Part shown: one piece after another, positions 36,573-44,317 of the stretch
Numbering within the stretch: the first letter of the stretch is position 1
Layout: every line of letters begins with the position of its first letter
Assembly (NCBI RefSeq): GCF_002174125.1
Contig: NZ_NEXX01000001.1
Location: 1-64,000, forward strand
Source of the DNA: Acinetobacter populi
GTDB taxonomy: Bacteria > Pseudomonadota > Gammaproteobacteria > Pseudomonadales > Moraxellaceae
DNA: 64,000 nt
Direction of reading: 5' to 3'
The notes under the pieces: model-generated
What the model saw: only the letters and a program-made list of their open reading frames with translations
Told to the model about the DNA's origin: nothing
The model's database searches: none
Program-made: the position numbers and the translations under genes

Positions 36573-37404
36573 TAAGAATAACCTTCTTATTTCAGGAGAC
36601 TATCCCTTAATTGCTTCGCCGACGCTTGCCAAAGCGTACGGCGTGGCAGCCGCTACATTCTTGCAAAAACTACATTATTGTTTACAAAGTAATGAAGTCA
36701 AAATTCATCAAAATAAAAAGTACTGGTTTCATAGCTATGAACAGTGGGTAGATACGCTTGGTTTATATAGTGTCTCTACGATCAAGCGAGTCGTGTCAAA
36801 ATTAAAACATGCAGGTATTCTAATTACACATAAATTGGCAAAGAATAAATGGGTACAAACTAACTTTTATACGATCGACTATAAAAAGTTAAAACAATTA
36901 ATGACAGTAAAGAATGGACCTAAAAATCAACCTGTAGAACCAACTCCTATTCCAACAATAACAGTTACATCATTAGTTAATTCAGTTCAAGCAATCCAGC
37001 CTTCTATGCCATCTAACTCGATTCAACAAATATTACAGCCAGTCAATGTTGAATCAACACCATCACACTCATCATTAAAAGTTGCAAGAGAATCTCATCC
37101 GCACTCTAATCTTGTAATTACCGAAAATAAAGCAATACAGGGATTGAGTCAGCCGCTCTACCCTATCGCACCTGATGAAGTGTTAAAAAATATGAGCATG
37201 GATTACCGCTATTTTTATCAAGCACTGCGGCAACAAAAAGTCGATATTCATTATGATGATCAGCGTATTCAACAATTACTGAAATATCAAAAATTTATTA
37301 TTCGGCATATTGTGTATATTAAACAGTCTTTTTGGGGGCAAGAGCGTTATCAGTGGCATACTTTTGAGCAACTGCAAATGGAAAGATATTTACGGAAGAA
37401 ATAG
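36559..37404 (+). CDS. Winged-helix protein, possible replication initiator or regulator
   Basis: 281 residues from ATG 36559 (MSKASKNNLLISGDYPLIAS); an earlier in-frame ATG at 36526 is buried in the preceding gene. Residues ~15-105 look like a winged-helix domain (AKAYGVAAATFLQKLHYCLQ, YSVSTIKRVVSKLKHAGILI). A Pro/Ser-rich linker is followed by a small C-terminal domain (YRYFYQALRQQKVDIHYDDQ). The layout resembles phage/plasmid replication-initiation or DnaD-like helix-loading proteins, but no diagnostic motif decides this. Confidence 0.6.
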   Translation: MSKASKNNLLISGDYPLIASPTLAKAYGVAAATFLQKLHYCLQSNEVKIHQNKKYWFHSYEQWVDTLGLYSVSTIKRVVSKLKHAGILITHKLAKNKWVQTNFYTIDYKKLKQLMTVKNGPKNQPVEPTPIPTITVTSLVNSVQAIQPSMPSNSIQQILQPVNVESTPSHSSLKVARESHPHSNLVITENKAIQGLSQPLYPIAPDEVLKNMSMDYRYFYQALRQQKVDIHYDDQRIQQLLKYQKFIIRHIVYIKQSFWGQERYQWHTFEQLQMERYLRKK

Positions 37405-37525
37405 CAACATCATCTGATAATAAACAAGTAGTCAACTTATATAGTTATTCGCATATTTCAATACTCGGTAAGTCATATGAGTTCAACTAAGAATATTACT
37501 GGATCACAAGCGACAATCCAAAGGG

Positions 37526-37768
37526 TCATAATAATTTCTGCATAGAGCCTAGCGTTGGATTGCTATCTTCCTGTTCCATTTTTTGAATGGTTTGTGATGC
37601 TAGACGAGTGAGCTTTGCCATTTCCTGTAATGTCAGATGCAGTTCCGTCCGTAAGTAACGAGCGACTTGATAAAAAGGCCATTCGGGATGCTTCATAATT
37701 GTAACAAATGCGTGTTGACGGTAAGCCACTTCCTCACTTCCTGTTCTTGGACGATAACGTTTATCCAT
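37526..37768 (-). CDS. HipB-like HTH protein upstream remnant pair
   Basis: 80 residues with an XRE-type HTH in the C-terminal half (LHLTLQEMAKLTRLASQTIQ, KMEQEDSNPTLGSMQKLL). The C-terminus is abrupt compared with full HipB proteins, so it may be truncated. It overlaps by 8 bp the end of a HipA fragment on the same strand. The order toxin fragment then antitoxin is the reverse of standard hipBA, but matches some HipA/HTH pairs. Confidence 0.6.
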   Translation of the reverse strand: MDKRYRPRTGSEEVAYRQHAFVTIMKHPEWPFYQVARYLRTELHLTLQEMAKLTRLASQTIQKMEQEDSNPTLGSMQKLL

Positions 37769-38171
37769 GACTCATATTCTCGAGTTGCTGCATATAGTGA
37801 ATCAGTTGCCGATATTTAGGTAAGAGATTCACAAGTTCGGCTTGCAATGCTGACGGGTCAATACCTGTCACCGTATAAATCTGTTGTAAGACTGATGCCC
37901 AATTCGGTGAACCACCCTTATCATCCTGTTCCCAGCGAGTAGTTCTGGCAATGCTGTCAGGATGTAACCACATCGGCGCAAAATCAAAAAGTGGCGTTAA
38001 GGCAATACGTCCATCAGCATATCGTTGAATTGCCGTATTTCGACTATGGTTATCTTTATTTCCCAAAGCCACATTAGCAATATCACGCTGTAAATATTCA
38101 AGGATTTCCTGTTTGGGATCAGTACACACTTTAGCAAGCAACTCACAGACTCGATTATGCGTTAACCTAAC
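37761..38171 (-). pseudogene. HipA C-terminal fragment
   Basis: Matches the C-terminal third of HipA: VALGNKDNHSRNTAI carries the kinase catalytic loop (N-K-D-N-H), and LTPLFDFAPMW the metal-binding D. Coding similarity extends in frame a little upstream of the first possible start (RVCELLAKV) to a stop near 38171, and the N-terminal ~250 residues are gone. It cannot make an active kinase. It shows that a second hipA family once existed in the island. Confidence 0.8.
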
Positions 38172-38283
38172 GTTTTACGGATTTAGTAATAATACGTGCA
38201 TCTCGTATCCCAGCCATAGCCTTATTCTTATATCAATGACTCAATTATTCTTATTCATGGAAGATTGGTTTAAATTTTTTAAA

Positions 38284-38342
38284 GTTAACTATATAGCTAA
38301 TATAGTTAATACATCATATAATGTTAGCTATAGGGCTAATAT
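38284..38342 (+). promoter_or_regulatory. Operator-like repeats upstream of hipBA
   Basis: Two 20-bp repeats, 38284-38303 and 38323-38342, agree at 17 of 20 positions (GTTAxCTATAxxGCTAATAT) and lie 39 bp apart, centre to centre. Each is a partial palindrome (TTAGC...GCTAA in the second copy). They sit directly before hipB, as expected for HipB operators overlapping the promoter. Confidence 0.75.
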
Positions 38343-38358
38343 GATATGGTAAGATGCT

Positions 38359-38619
38359 ATGGCAAGTAGGCTAGAAATTGGTAAAAAAGTAAGCAGAGAG
38401 AGGAAAGCTCTCGGCTATACACAACAAAAGCTATCAGAATTGACACGGATAAATAAAACAACGATTTCCGAGATTGAGAATGGCCGTTTTACTGGGTCAT
38501 TTGATATATTTGAACGTGTACTGGCTGCTGTTGGCTTACAATTTGAAGCCACCCCAAAGAAACATACTCTACCCGACTGGGATGAGATTGAAGATATGTT
38601 CTCCGAGGATGAAAAATGA
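38359..38619 (+). CDS. hipB: HipB antitoxin, XRE family
   Basis: 86 residues with the classic HTH: IGKKVSRERKALGYTQQKLS, then ELTRINKTTISEIENGRFTG. The C-terminal tail is acidic (DWDEIEDMFSEDEK). Its stop overlaps the hipA start by 4 bp. HipB neutralises HipA and represses the operon through the repeats at 38284-38342. It appears intact. Confidence 0.88.
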   Translation: MASRLEIGKKVSRERKALGYTQQKLSELTRINKTTISEIENGRFTGSFDIFERVLAAVGLQFEATPKKHTLPDWDEIEDMFSEDEK

Positions 38620-39848
38620 ACACGAACGTCAATCTACCTCGTAAAATCAATACAATTACGATTTGTACGAATCAAATGGAATTAGGGGTATTGACCTATG
38701 GTTCTGTACACCACTATCAACCGACCCAAGAGAAGCATCCCGTATCACTCACAATGACCAGAAAAGGTATGGATGGCTATTCATCTGGTTCACTTCATCC
38801 TATATTTTCCCAGAATCTCCCAGAAGGGTTTAATCGCCGATTTATTGCTGAAAAACTGGCAAGATATGCCAAAGTCAATGATATGTATTTACTGGCTCTA
38901 CAAGGGAGTCAGGGAATAGGAATGCTCTCCTATAAAAGTGAGTTGAATTTACCCGAAGCTGAATCTTTAAGTCTAGGTGAAATTCTGTCCTATAGCAACA
39001 ATGAGCCACTGTTCCCACAATTATTAGAAAAATATTATCTTAGAAATTCCTTGGCAGGGATGCAACCTAAAGTCAGCATACCCAATGCAACAACGATCCA
39101 GACCGATAGAACGGTTCAGCAAAAGGATTTAATTGTAAAAACCTTTGATTCGGAGTTTCCATTACTGACGGTCAATGAATTTGTTTGTATGGAAGCTGCC
39201 CGCTATTGTGGACTTGAGCCACCAAAAACGTATCTTTCTGAAAATTTAGAAACTTATGTGGTTGAGCGTTTTGATAAAAGTCATGATGGTACAAGACTTG
39301 GATATGAAGACTTTAGCACCTTAATGAAGAAATCTAATGATCCTGACGCAAAATATACAGGAAGCTATGAAGCTTTGTTAAAAGCAACTTATCTCTATAC
39401 AGACAATCCAAACGAAGTTGAAAAAATGTATCGGTATATTGTTTTTAACTGTTTAATTGGTAATGGTGATGCACATCTTAAAAACTTTGCACTGCAATAT
39501 TCCCCTGATATGCAGAATATTTTTGTTTCACCGCCATTCGATATTACCCACACGCTCATCTATCAAACGATTGATCATAAAATGGCACTTAAACTCGATG
39601 GCAGCAAAGAATTTCCAAATATATCAGACCTGATTAAGTTGGCTAAAAGTTCCCAATTTAGGATTAGAAATCCGAAAGAAATCATAGAACACCTAAGCGA
39701 CAATATTACGGATTATCTTAAATCTTCCAACCAAGTTCAGGTTTTTAATGGTTTACGTGAGTCTATCGAATCTTCAATATCGAATATCATGACTTCAAAT
39801 CTTTCAGCCAAAAATTATCGCCATGACAAAAATAAAAAATTTGAATAG
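38616..39848 (+). CDS. hipA: HipA-family Ser/Thr kinase toxin, intact
   Basis: 410 residues. Features are the N-terminal subdomain (VSLTMTRKGMDGYSSGSLHP, SQNLPEGFNRRFI), Gly-rich AGMQPKVSI, substrate-side DLIVKTFDSEFPLLTVNEF, the catalytic loop GNGDAHLKNF and the metal-binding PPFDITHTL. All landmarks of HipA kinases, which phosphorylate glutamyl-tRNA synthetase or similar targets and cause growth arrest, are present. It is the only complete toxin-antitoxin pair that I can see in the island. Confidence 0.9.
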   Translation: MNTNVNLPRKINTITICTNQMELGVLTYGSVHHYQPTQEKHPVSLTMTRKGMDGYSSGSLHPIFSQNLPEGFNRRFIAEKLARYAKVNDMYLLALQGSQGIGMLSYKSELNLPEAESLSLGEILSYSNNEPLFPQLLEKYYLRNSLAGMQPKVSIPNATTIQTDRTVQQKDLIVKTFDSEFPLLTVNEFVCMEAARYCGLEPPKTYLSENLETYVVERFDKSHDGTRLGYEDFSTLMKKSNDPDAKYTGSYEALLKATYLYTDNPNEVEKMYRYIVFNCLIGNGDAHLKNFALQYSPDMQNIFVSPPFDITHTLIYQTIDHKMALKLDGSKEFPNISDLIKLAKSSQFRIRNPKEIIEHLSDNITDYLKSSNQVQVFNGLRESIESSISNIMTSNLSAKNYRHDKNKKFE

Positions 39849-40159
39849 ATAAGACTCAATCCCAAACATTTTTAATCCTTGCTGCCAGCGAGTTGCAAAT
39901 GACTTGTGATTAATCAGGATCAGTAAGTCTATAGCCATTTTACATCTCCAAAGTTAACGTTAAGTTATCTTTAGAGGGACTACGTGTCCATTATTTTGTC
40001 TAGGATCAAAATCGTACTAAGACTAATTTCAAATGATCCGTCTATAGAAAGTGCATAGACGGATCATTCGATTAAAATCAAAGGTTGAATAAAGACTGAT
40101 TAAATCCATTGAACTGGCTCATCAGAGATAACCGACCTTGGTTTTTTAATGTATATATA
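39849..40159. other. Gap between hipA and relaxase with long hairpin
   Basis: About 310 bp. It holds a perfect 14-bp inverted repeat (listed separately). A short minus-strand frame reads MAIDLLILINHKSFATRWQQ near 39942-39880 and may be a gene remnant; it is too short to name. Confidence 0.45.
40032..40068. repeat. Perfect 14-bp inverted repeat
   Basis: Arms AATGATCCGTCTAT (40032-40045) and ATAGACGGATCATT (40055-40068), 9-nt loop. There is no T-run, so it is not a classical terminator, though it lies between the convergent hipA and relaxase genes and could end both transcripts or be a protein-binding cruciform. Confidence 0.85.
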
Positions 40160-41107
40160 TTAAAAATCATAATCTAGATTTTTCGATTGAACAATATGAT
40201 GTATATTCGCATTTTCCTGTTCACGTTTTTTAGCCAACGCTAACTCATACTCTTTTTTATAGAGTTCACACAGGTTATTTTGACGAATTTCCCGAATCTC
40301 CTTTCTATAATTTGCCACTTTGTCTTGATCTTCAGGACCGGCGCTATACAGTAATTGCCGAGAAATTTGAGGAACATCCTTTAATTTAGTTCCATATTTT
40401 TTATTATAATCTTCATTTGATAAGCACGATACTGCACTACTCACTTCTAATTGAATACCATGAATTTCTACAATTTTTGTTGGCGCATATTTTTCTAAAA
40501 ACTCATTTATTATTTTCTCAGTTTTTGTTCGGTAGTGAAATAATATATTACGACCAAATCCAAGCACATCAGCCGTTATTTTTAATGCACCACCTTTATC
40601 AGGATTTTTTTGACGATATTGCTTGAAGAACTGCTCTGGGGAACGTTGAATATTATCCAACATACATTTTTCTGAAAATAATAAATGTAAATGTGGTTGT
40701 TCTGAATGACCATCCAGTGCAGCAATATGATTATGAATTGCAATTGTTGATGGCATTTTATATTGACCGCAAAATTCATGCATTAATCTTTCAGACAATT
40801 CAATACGGCGATTTTTATTCAACTCTTTTGGTAAAGCGATTGTAATATGTGATGAGGTTCGTCGGGTCTCACTTGTATATTGATCTGCTGCATACCAAAA
40901 CTGATCAGGATGATTTTCAGCCCAAATTGGCATATGATATGAAGCACAATATTCAAGCTCTTCAATTTCATTTTTATGCTTAGAAAAATATAAAGTACGA
41001 GTAATATAGTGATATGCACTTTTTGACAATCGATACTTTGAATGACCATCACTCAATTTCTTTTGACTATTGCCTTTAACATTGTGACTTAAATGAAAAT
41101 AATACAT
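40160..41107 (-). CDS. MobA/MobL-family relaxase
   Basis: 315 residues matching the MobA/MobL relaxase family: YYFHLSHNVKGNSQ at the start, RTSSHITIALPKEL, and the metal-binding histidine triad region AIHNHIAALDGHSEQPHLHLLFSE. A lysine/glutamate-rich C-terminus follows. Length is close to the relaxase domain alone, so a helicase/primase fusion is absent. It nicks at oriT to start conjugative transfer using another element's secretion system. Its presence makes the island mobilizable. The oriT should lie upstream, in 41108-41690. Confidence 0.85.
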   Translation of the reverse strand: MYYFHLSHNVKGNSQKKLSDGHSKYRLSKSAYHYITRTLYFSKHKNEIEELEYCASYHMPIWAENHPDQFWYAADQYTSETRRTSSHITIALPKELNKNRRIELSERLMHEFCGQYKMPSTIAIHNHIAALDGHSEQPHLHLLFSEKCMLDNIQRSPEQFFKQYRQKNPDKGGALKITADVLGFGRNILFHYRTKTEKIINEFLEKYAPTKIVEIHGIQLEVSSAVSCLSNEDYNKKYGTKLKDVPQISRQLLYSAGPEDQDKVANYRKEIREIRQNNLCELYKKEYELALAKKREQENANIHHIVQSKNLDYDF

Positions 41108-41338
41108 TTCTATCTCCGATCTTGATTTATTTGCAATATCGGATCCTACGAAATTTTAAAAATTCATGATTCGTTTCGTGAAGAAAAATGAAAAAAACTT
41201 AAATTATGATCAAAAAATACACACTCAAAAAAACTGCATGAGTAACAAACCCCCTAAATTAAGAATAACAAACTAAAAAAGTTAAAAAATATAAATTTTT
41301 ATCAATAAAAACAAATGCATAAGATGTTTATAAAAAAC

Positions 41339-41411
41339 GTGTAACAGCTTAACTAAATAAGAGTAACACTATTTAAATATACGAGTAACGCCGATAGCGC
41401 TTAAGAGTAAC
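41339..41411 (+). repeat. Iteron-like array with 22-bp period
   Basis: The core GNGTAAC appears at 41339 (GTGTAAC), 41361, 41383 and 41405 (all GAGTAAC), exactly 22 bp apart. Additional GAGTAAC (41240) and GAATAAC (41263) lie upstream, 23 bp apart. Helical phasing of two turns is characteristic of plasmid iterons or other multimeric protein-binding arrays. No Rep_3-type initiator was recognised nearby. Confidence 0.75.
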
Positions 41412-41473
41412 ACCATATAATCATTAATAATCATAGACTTAAAAATTAAAAGGGCTGCGCAGCACGAGGAGAA

Positions 41474-41563
41474 GTGTCTTTTAAATTAGAGCGAAGCGAT
41501 AATTTAAAAGACACGGATACGAGATATAAAAAATCTTTTTTGCATTCGCAAAAAAGATTTTTT
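41474..41563. repeat. Two perfect inverted repeats (candidate oriT/origin structures)
   Basis: First: 15-bp arms GTGTCTTTTAAATTA (41474-41488) and complement (41500-41514), 11-nt loop. Second: 16-bp arms AAAAAATCTTTTTTGC (41528-41543) and complement (41548-41563), 4-nt loop. A short palindrome GCTGCGCAGC precedes them (~41453). They lie between the relaxase gene and the 233-residue gene, next to the iteron-like array, and are good candidates for oriT or origin elements. Confidence 0.8.
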
Positions 41564-41690
41564 ATCTGTCCCACTATTAACAGCCATAAATTAACAAAAG
41601 AGTAGTATTTTTTGAAAAACTCAACTTATGACGATTTTTTTTGAGACTCTGTGATATACCAACATTTTCTTAATTAGATATGGTTTAAAA

Positions 41691-42392
41691 ATGGCTAGAG
41701 TTAAATTAACAGTGAATGATATTACTTTAAGGGTTGAAAAACACTTAAGACAGATAGCAAGACGTACTCATTCAGATGAGTTAGTATTACAATTGATTCA
41801 ATCGAAAACAGCAAATCAATTTACAACAGAAGACATCAAAAAACTGAAAAATAAATATCAGAGAATTTTAGCATTAGACAGATTAGAAAAATCAATGGAA
41901 TCTATCTGTGCAATAGGAAAGAGAAATCGCTCTTATATTGAAAATGATATCGTTGATTTTAGTGGATATGAAGACCCTTCCTCTCAGACTGATGACAGAT
42001 TAAAAATAGCAATAAAAATGCTAAAAAATTACAATAGAAAAATTCCAGATCAAATTAAACAAAAAGCACATAATGAGATTAAAAACTCTTTCAGCAATTC
42101 ATATAAGCAAAGAAATCAGAAGATAAAAGACAAGAAGAAAGAAAATCATGAAAAATTTTTTATAGGAAGTGTGTTTATATCATTTTTAAAATCTCAAGAT
42201 ATTGAAATGAATTATCTTGATATTACACTTAAGATGATAGAGCTTTATCAAACTAAAAATTATTTTAGAAAAGAGTTATTTTTAGAATCAGAAACTAAAG
42301 AATTTAAATTCTCAGAAGAAGGAAGAAAGTTCAATAATAAGAAAAACTCTATTTTATCTGATCCAAGAAATCCTTTTAAAACTAAATCATAA
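41691..42392 (+). CDS. Lys-rich protein of unknown function beside the iteron array
   Basis: 233 residues, strongly basic (many Lys/Asn) and predicted helical (ITLRVEKHLRQIARRTHSDE, IKDKKKENHEKFFIGSVFIS). No recognised family. The basic character and location beside the repeat array suggest a DNA-binding mobilization or replication accessory. It is followed by an inverted repeat at 42415-42457. Confidence 0.6.
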   Translation: MARVKLTVNDITLRVEKHLRQIARRTHSDELVLQLIQSKTANQFTTEDIKKLKNKYQRILALDRLEKSMESICAIGKRNRSYIENDIVDFSGYEDPSSQTDDRLKIAIKMLKNYNRKIPDQIKQKAHNEIKNSFSNSYKQRNQKIKDKKKENHEKFFIGSVFISFLKSQDIEMNYLDITLKMIELYQTKNYFRKELFLESETKEFKFSEEGRKFNNKKNSILSDPRNPFKTKS

Positions 42393-42414
42393 AATTAAAA
42401 GATAAGGCAGTATA

Positions 42415-42457
42415 CGTTATTAGCTCATTTATTTTAAATGAGCTGAGTAGTTAACGT
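42415..42457. repeat. Nested inverted repeat downstream of the Lys-rich gene
   Basis: Inner perfect 10-bp arms AGCTCATTTA (42422-42431) and TAAATGAGCT (42435-42444), with outer ACGTTA (42415-42420) and TAACGT (42452-42457). It could terminate the preceding gene despite lacking a T-run, or be a binding site for the nearby xis-like product. Confidence 0.7.
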
Positions 42458-42637
42458 TGCTATAATTTAGAACTAACAAAAGATTATTTACTGATATAAT
42501 AAAAAAATAAGTCTTTTTTTTGATTTTTTGCATAAAACTCATCTTTTTTAAAATTAATTTGCTAAAGTTCATTTTAAATTAGTTGTATTGCTGACCCTCT
42601 GCAATTATTTTAAAATCAATTTCTAACGGAGAATAAT

Positions 42638-42940
42638 GTGGGAATTATAAAAAAATATGTAATGGTAATTGAATCTGATCAAGCTCCACAAGTTTTTTTA
42701 AACGATACAATCCCCAATGTGGGTACTGTGATCGAATTAAAAACAGAGCAACTACCCAACCGTGTAGATGCATCATGGCTACAAGAGCGGTTCAATATTT
42801 CACGCAAAGCACTCATAGAGAAATTGCGTATTTTCAATAAAGGCTCGGATACCAAGCACCTATATGACCCCAAAGAAGTCATACCAATTTTAGAAAATCT
42901 TAGTGTAACGGTAAAACGTGGTGCAAGACGTAAAAATTAA
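42638..42940 (+). CDS. Excisionase-like (recombination directionality factor) HTH protein
   Basis: 100 residues starting at GTG 42638, supported by GGAGA 5-6 bp upstream; the first in-frame ATG is at 42662 and lacks a ribosome site. The C-terminal half has an excisionase-style HTH (VDASWLQERFNISRKALIEK, HLYDPKEVIPIL). It is convergent with the integrase and shares a terminator with it. Its role as Xis is inferred from fold and position. Confidence 0.65.
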   Translation: MGIIKKYVMVIESDQAPQVFLNDTIPNVGTVIELKTEQLPNRVDASWLQERFNISRKALIEKLRIFNKGSDTKHLYDPKEVIPILENLSVTVKRGARRKN

Positions 42941-42960
42941 GGGAGCAACAGCTCCCTTTT
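42939..42960. terminator. Bidirectional terminator between xis-like gene and integrase
   Basis: Stem AAGGGAGC / GCTCCCTT (42939-42946, 42951-42958), loop AACA, followed by Ts on the plus strand and preceded by As. It serves both convergent genes. Confidence 0.85.
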
Positions 42961-42963
42961 CTT

Positions 42964-43977
42964 TTAAGCGTTCATCATTTTAGCAATGTCCGATGCATTA
43001 GGATTGTAATAAGTGTTGATCAAAGTCTTAATATCTCTATGCCCTGTCACTTTTGCCAATATCTCAACTGGCAATTTCCGCTTATTTACAAAATTGGTAA
43101 TAGCAACATGTCTTGTATCATGAAAATGAATTAATCCTGATAAGCCTGTTTTCTTCAAAGTGCGTTGCCAGCATAGGCGAAACGAATTGTCATTGTGAGG
43201 TATCAGCTTGACTCTATCTTTATGTGGCACCAAGTCTAATAATGCTCTAGCCTCCTTAGATAAAGGTACATCTCTTGAATCACCATTTTTAGTAATCGGT
43301 AAATGGATATAATCTTTATATATGTTATTACAGGTTACTCCAATAATTTCACCACGACGCATGGCAGTTTCCATAGCGAATAGAAACGCCCAAGCAACGT
43401 ATTGCCCTGGTGTCGATGGCGTCGTTCCTGACTTATAATTGGATGCGGCTAGAATTTTATTAATTTCATCTGCACTAATTAATCGGTTACGAGGTTTAGG
43501 CTTTAAGGGCTTGGCCACTTTTGCAAATGGATTTTCAGCAATGAGAAACAATTCATTTTTTGCATAATTGAATATTGAACAGTATAGGCACATTTGACGC
43601 TGCACAGTACCCGACGAAACTTCCTTCAACCTATCGTTGCGCCATTTTGTCACTTTTTGCGGTGTAATATCATGGATAGACATTTGTGTCATATCGCCAA
43701 AGTATCGATCAAATGCACTTAACTGTTGTTTGATGTAAGTGTAACCACGCTTATGTCTCCCAACTTCAAGATAATACTTTTCAAATAAAGATCGGAAAGG
43801 ATACGGCGGTTTTTCTTGTAATGTAATTAAATTGCTGTACTGTGCTTTCAATTCAAGAAGACGAGTAGCTGCCCATTGCTCACACTCACGGGCTGTATCT
43901 CTTGTGGCTGTATCACGGAGATCTTTGTAGCGGACTTGAATCCGATATGAATTGCCGCGCTTCACTGGTTTTTGCAT
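42964..43977 (-). CDS. Tyrosine-family integrase of the island
   Basis: 337 residues from ATG 43977 (AGGTGA 6 bp upstream; the GTG at 44007 is less likely). The catalytic domain shows ETAMRRGEIIGVTC (first Arg), LIHFHDTRHVAI (His-x-x-Arg), VTGHRDIKTLINTY (His and nucleophile Tyr). The N-terminal SAM-like domain (QLSAFDRYFGDMTQMSIHDI) binds arm sites. It is located directly inside the right attachment site, with its start towards the tRNA, as usual for integrases that target tRNA 3' ends. Confidence 0.95.
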   Translation of the reverse strand: MQKPVKRGNSYRIQVRYKDLRDTATRDTARECEQWAATRLLELKAQYSNLITLQEKPPYPFRSLFEKYYLEVGRHKRGYTYIKQQLSAFDRYFGDMTQMSIHDITPQKVTKWRNDRLKEVSSGTVQRQMCLYCSIFNYAKNELFLIAENPFAKVAKPLKPKPRNRLISADEINKILAASNYKSGTTPSTPGQYVAWAFLFAMETAMRRGEIIGVTCNNIYKDYIHLPITKNGDSRDVPLSKEARALLDLVPHKDRVKLIPHNDNSFRLCWQRTLKKTGLSGLIHFHDTRHVAITNFVNKRKLPVEILAKVTGHRDIKTLINTYYNPNASDIAKMMNA

Positions 43978-44183
43978 AAAATCACCTTGGTGTCGTAGCA
44001 GCACCAAACACGAAAACCAAGATAAATACTTGGTGTCGAAATGGTGCTAAAACGGAAATGATAAGGTGTTTTTGACGCAAATTTTGAGTATTTTGCACCC
44101 TCAAGCTGACCAATTTAGCATTAAAAACTGAGGTTCTTTTCCAACTTTAGCAGCTTAAGCAATTGATATTTAAGCATTAAAAC

Positions 44184-44234
44184 TTGGTAGGCATATCCAG
44201 ACTCGAACTGGAGACCTCTACGATGTCAACGTAG
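44184..44234. repeat. Right attachment site within tRNA-Val
   Basis: 51-bp direct copy of 7091-7141, covering the 3' end to the anticodon stem of the tRNA. Together the two copies delimit ~37.1 kb. Confidence 0.92.
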
Positions 44235-44261
44235 CGCTCTAACCAACTGAGCTATACGCCT
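44185..44261 (-). tRNA. tRNA-Val (GAC)
   Basis: 77 nt folding as a complete tRNA: acceptor AGGCGTA/TATGCCT, D-stem GCTC/GAGC, anticodon stem CTACG/CGTAG with loop TTGACAT (anticodon GAC, valine), T-arm CCAGTTCGAGTCTGG and encoded CCA. It is the integration target; the incoming island restored its 3' part. It lies on the same strand as and downstream of the transglutaminase-like gene. Confidence 0.95.
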
Positions 44262-44317
44262 AAGTGCGTGCATCATAGCATTTTTTGGAAAACAGACAAG
44301 TGATTTTCTTTTAATTT

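Noticed and set aside
41339..41411. CRISPR array
   Set aside because: Repeat unit is only ~7 conserved bases with a 22-bp period; no 25-35-bp repeats with unique spacers and no cas genes.
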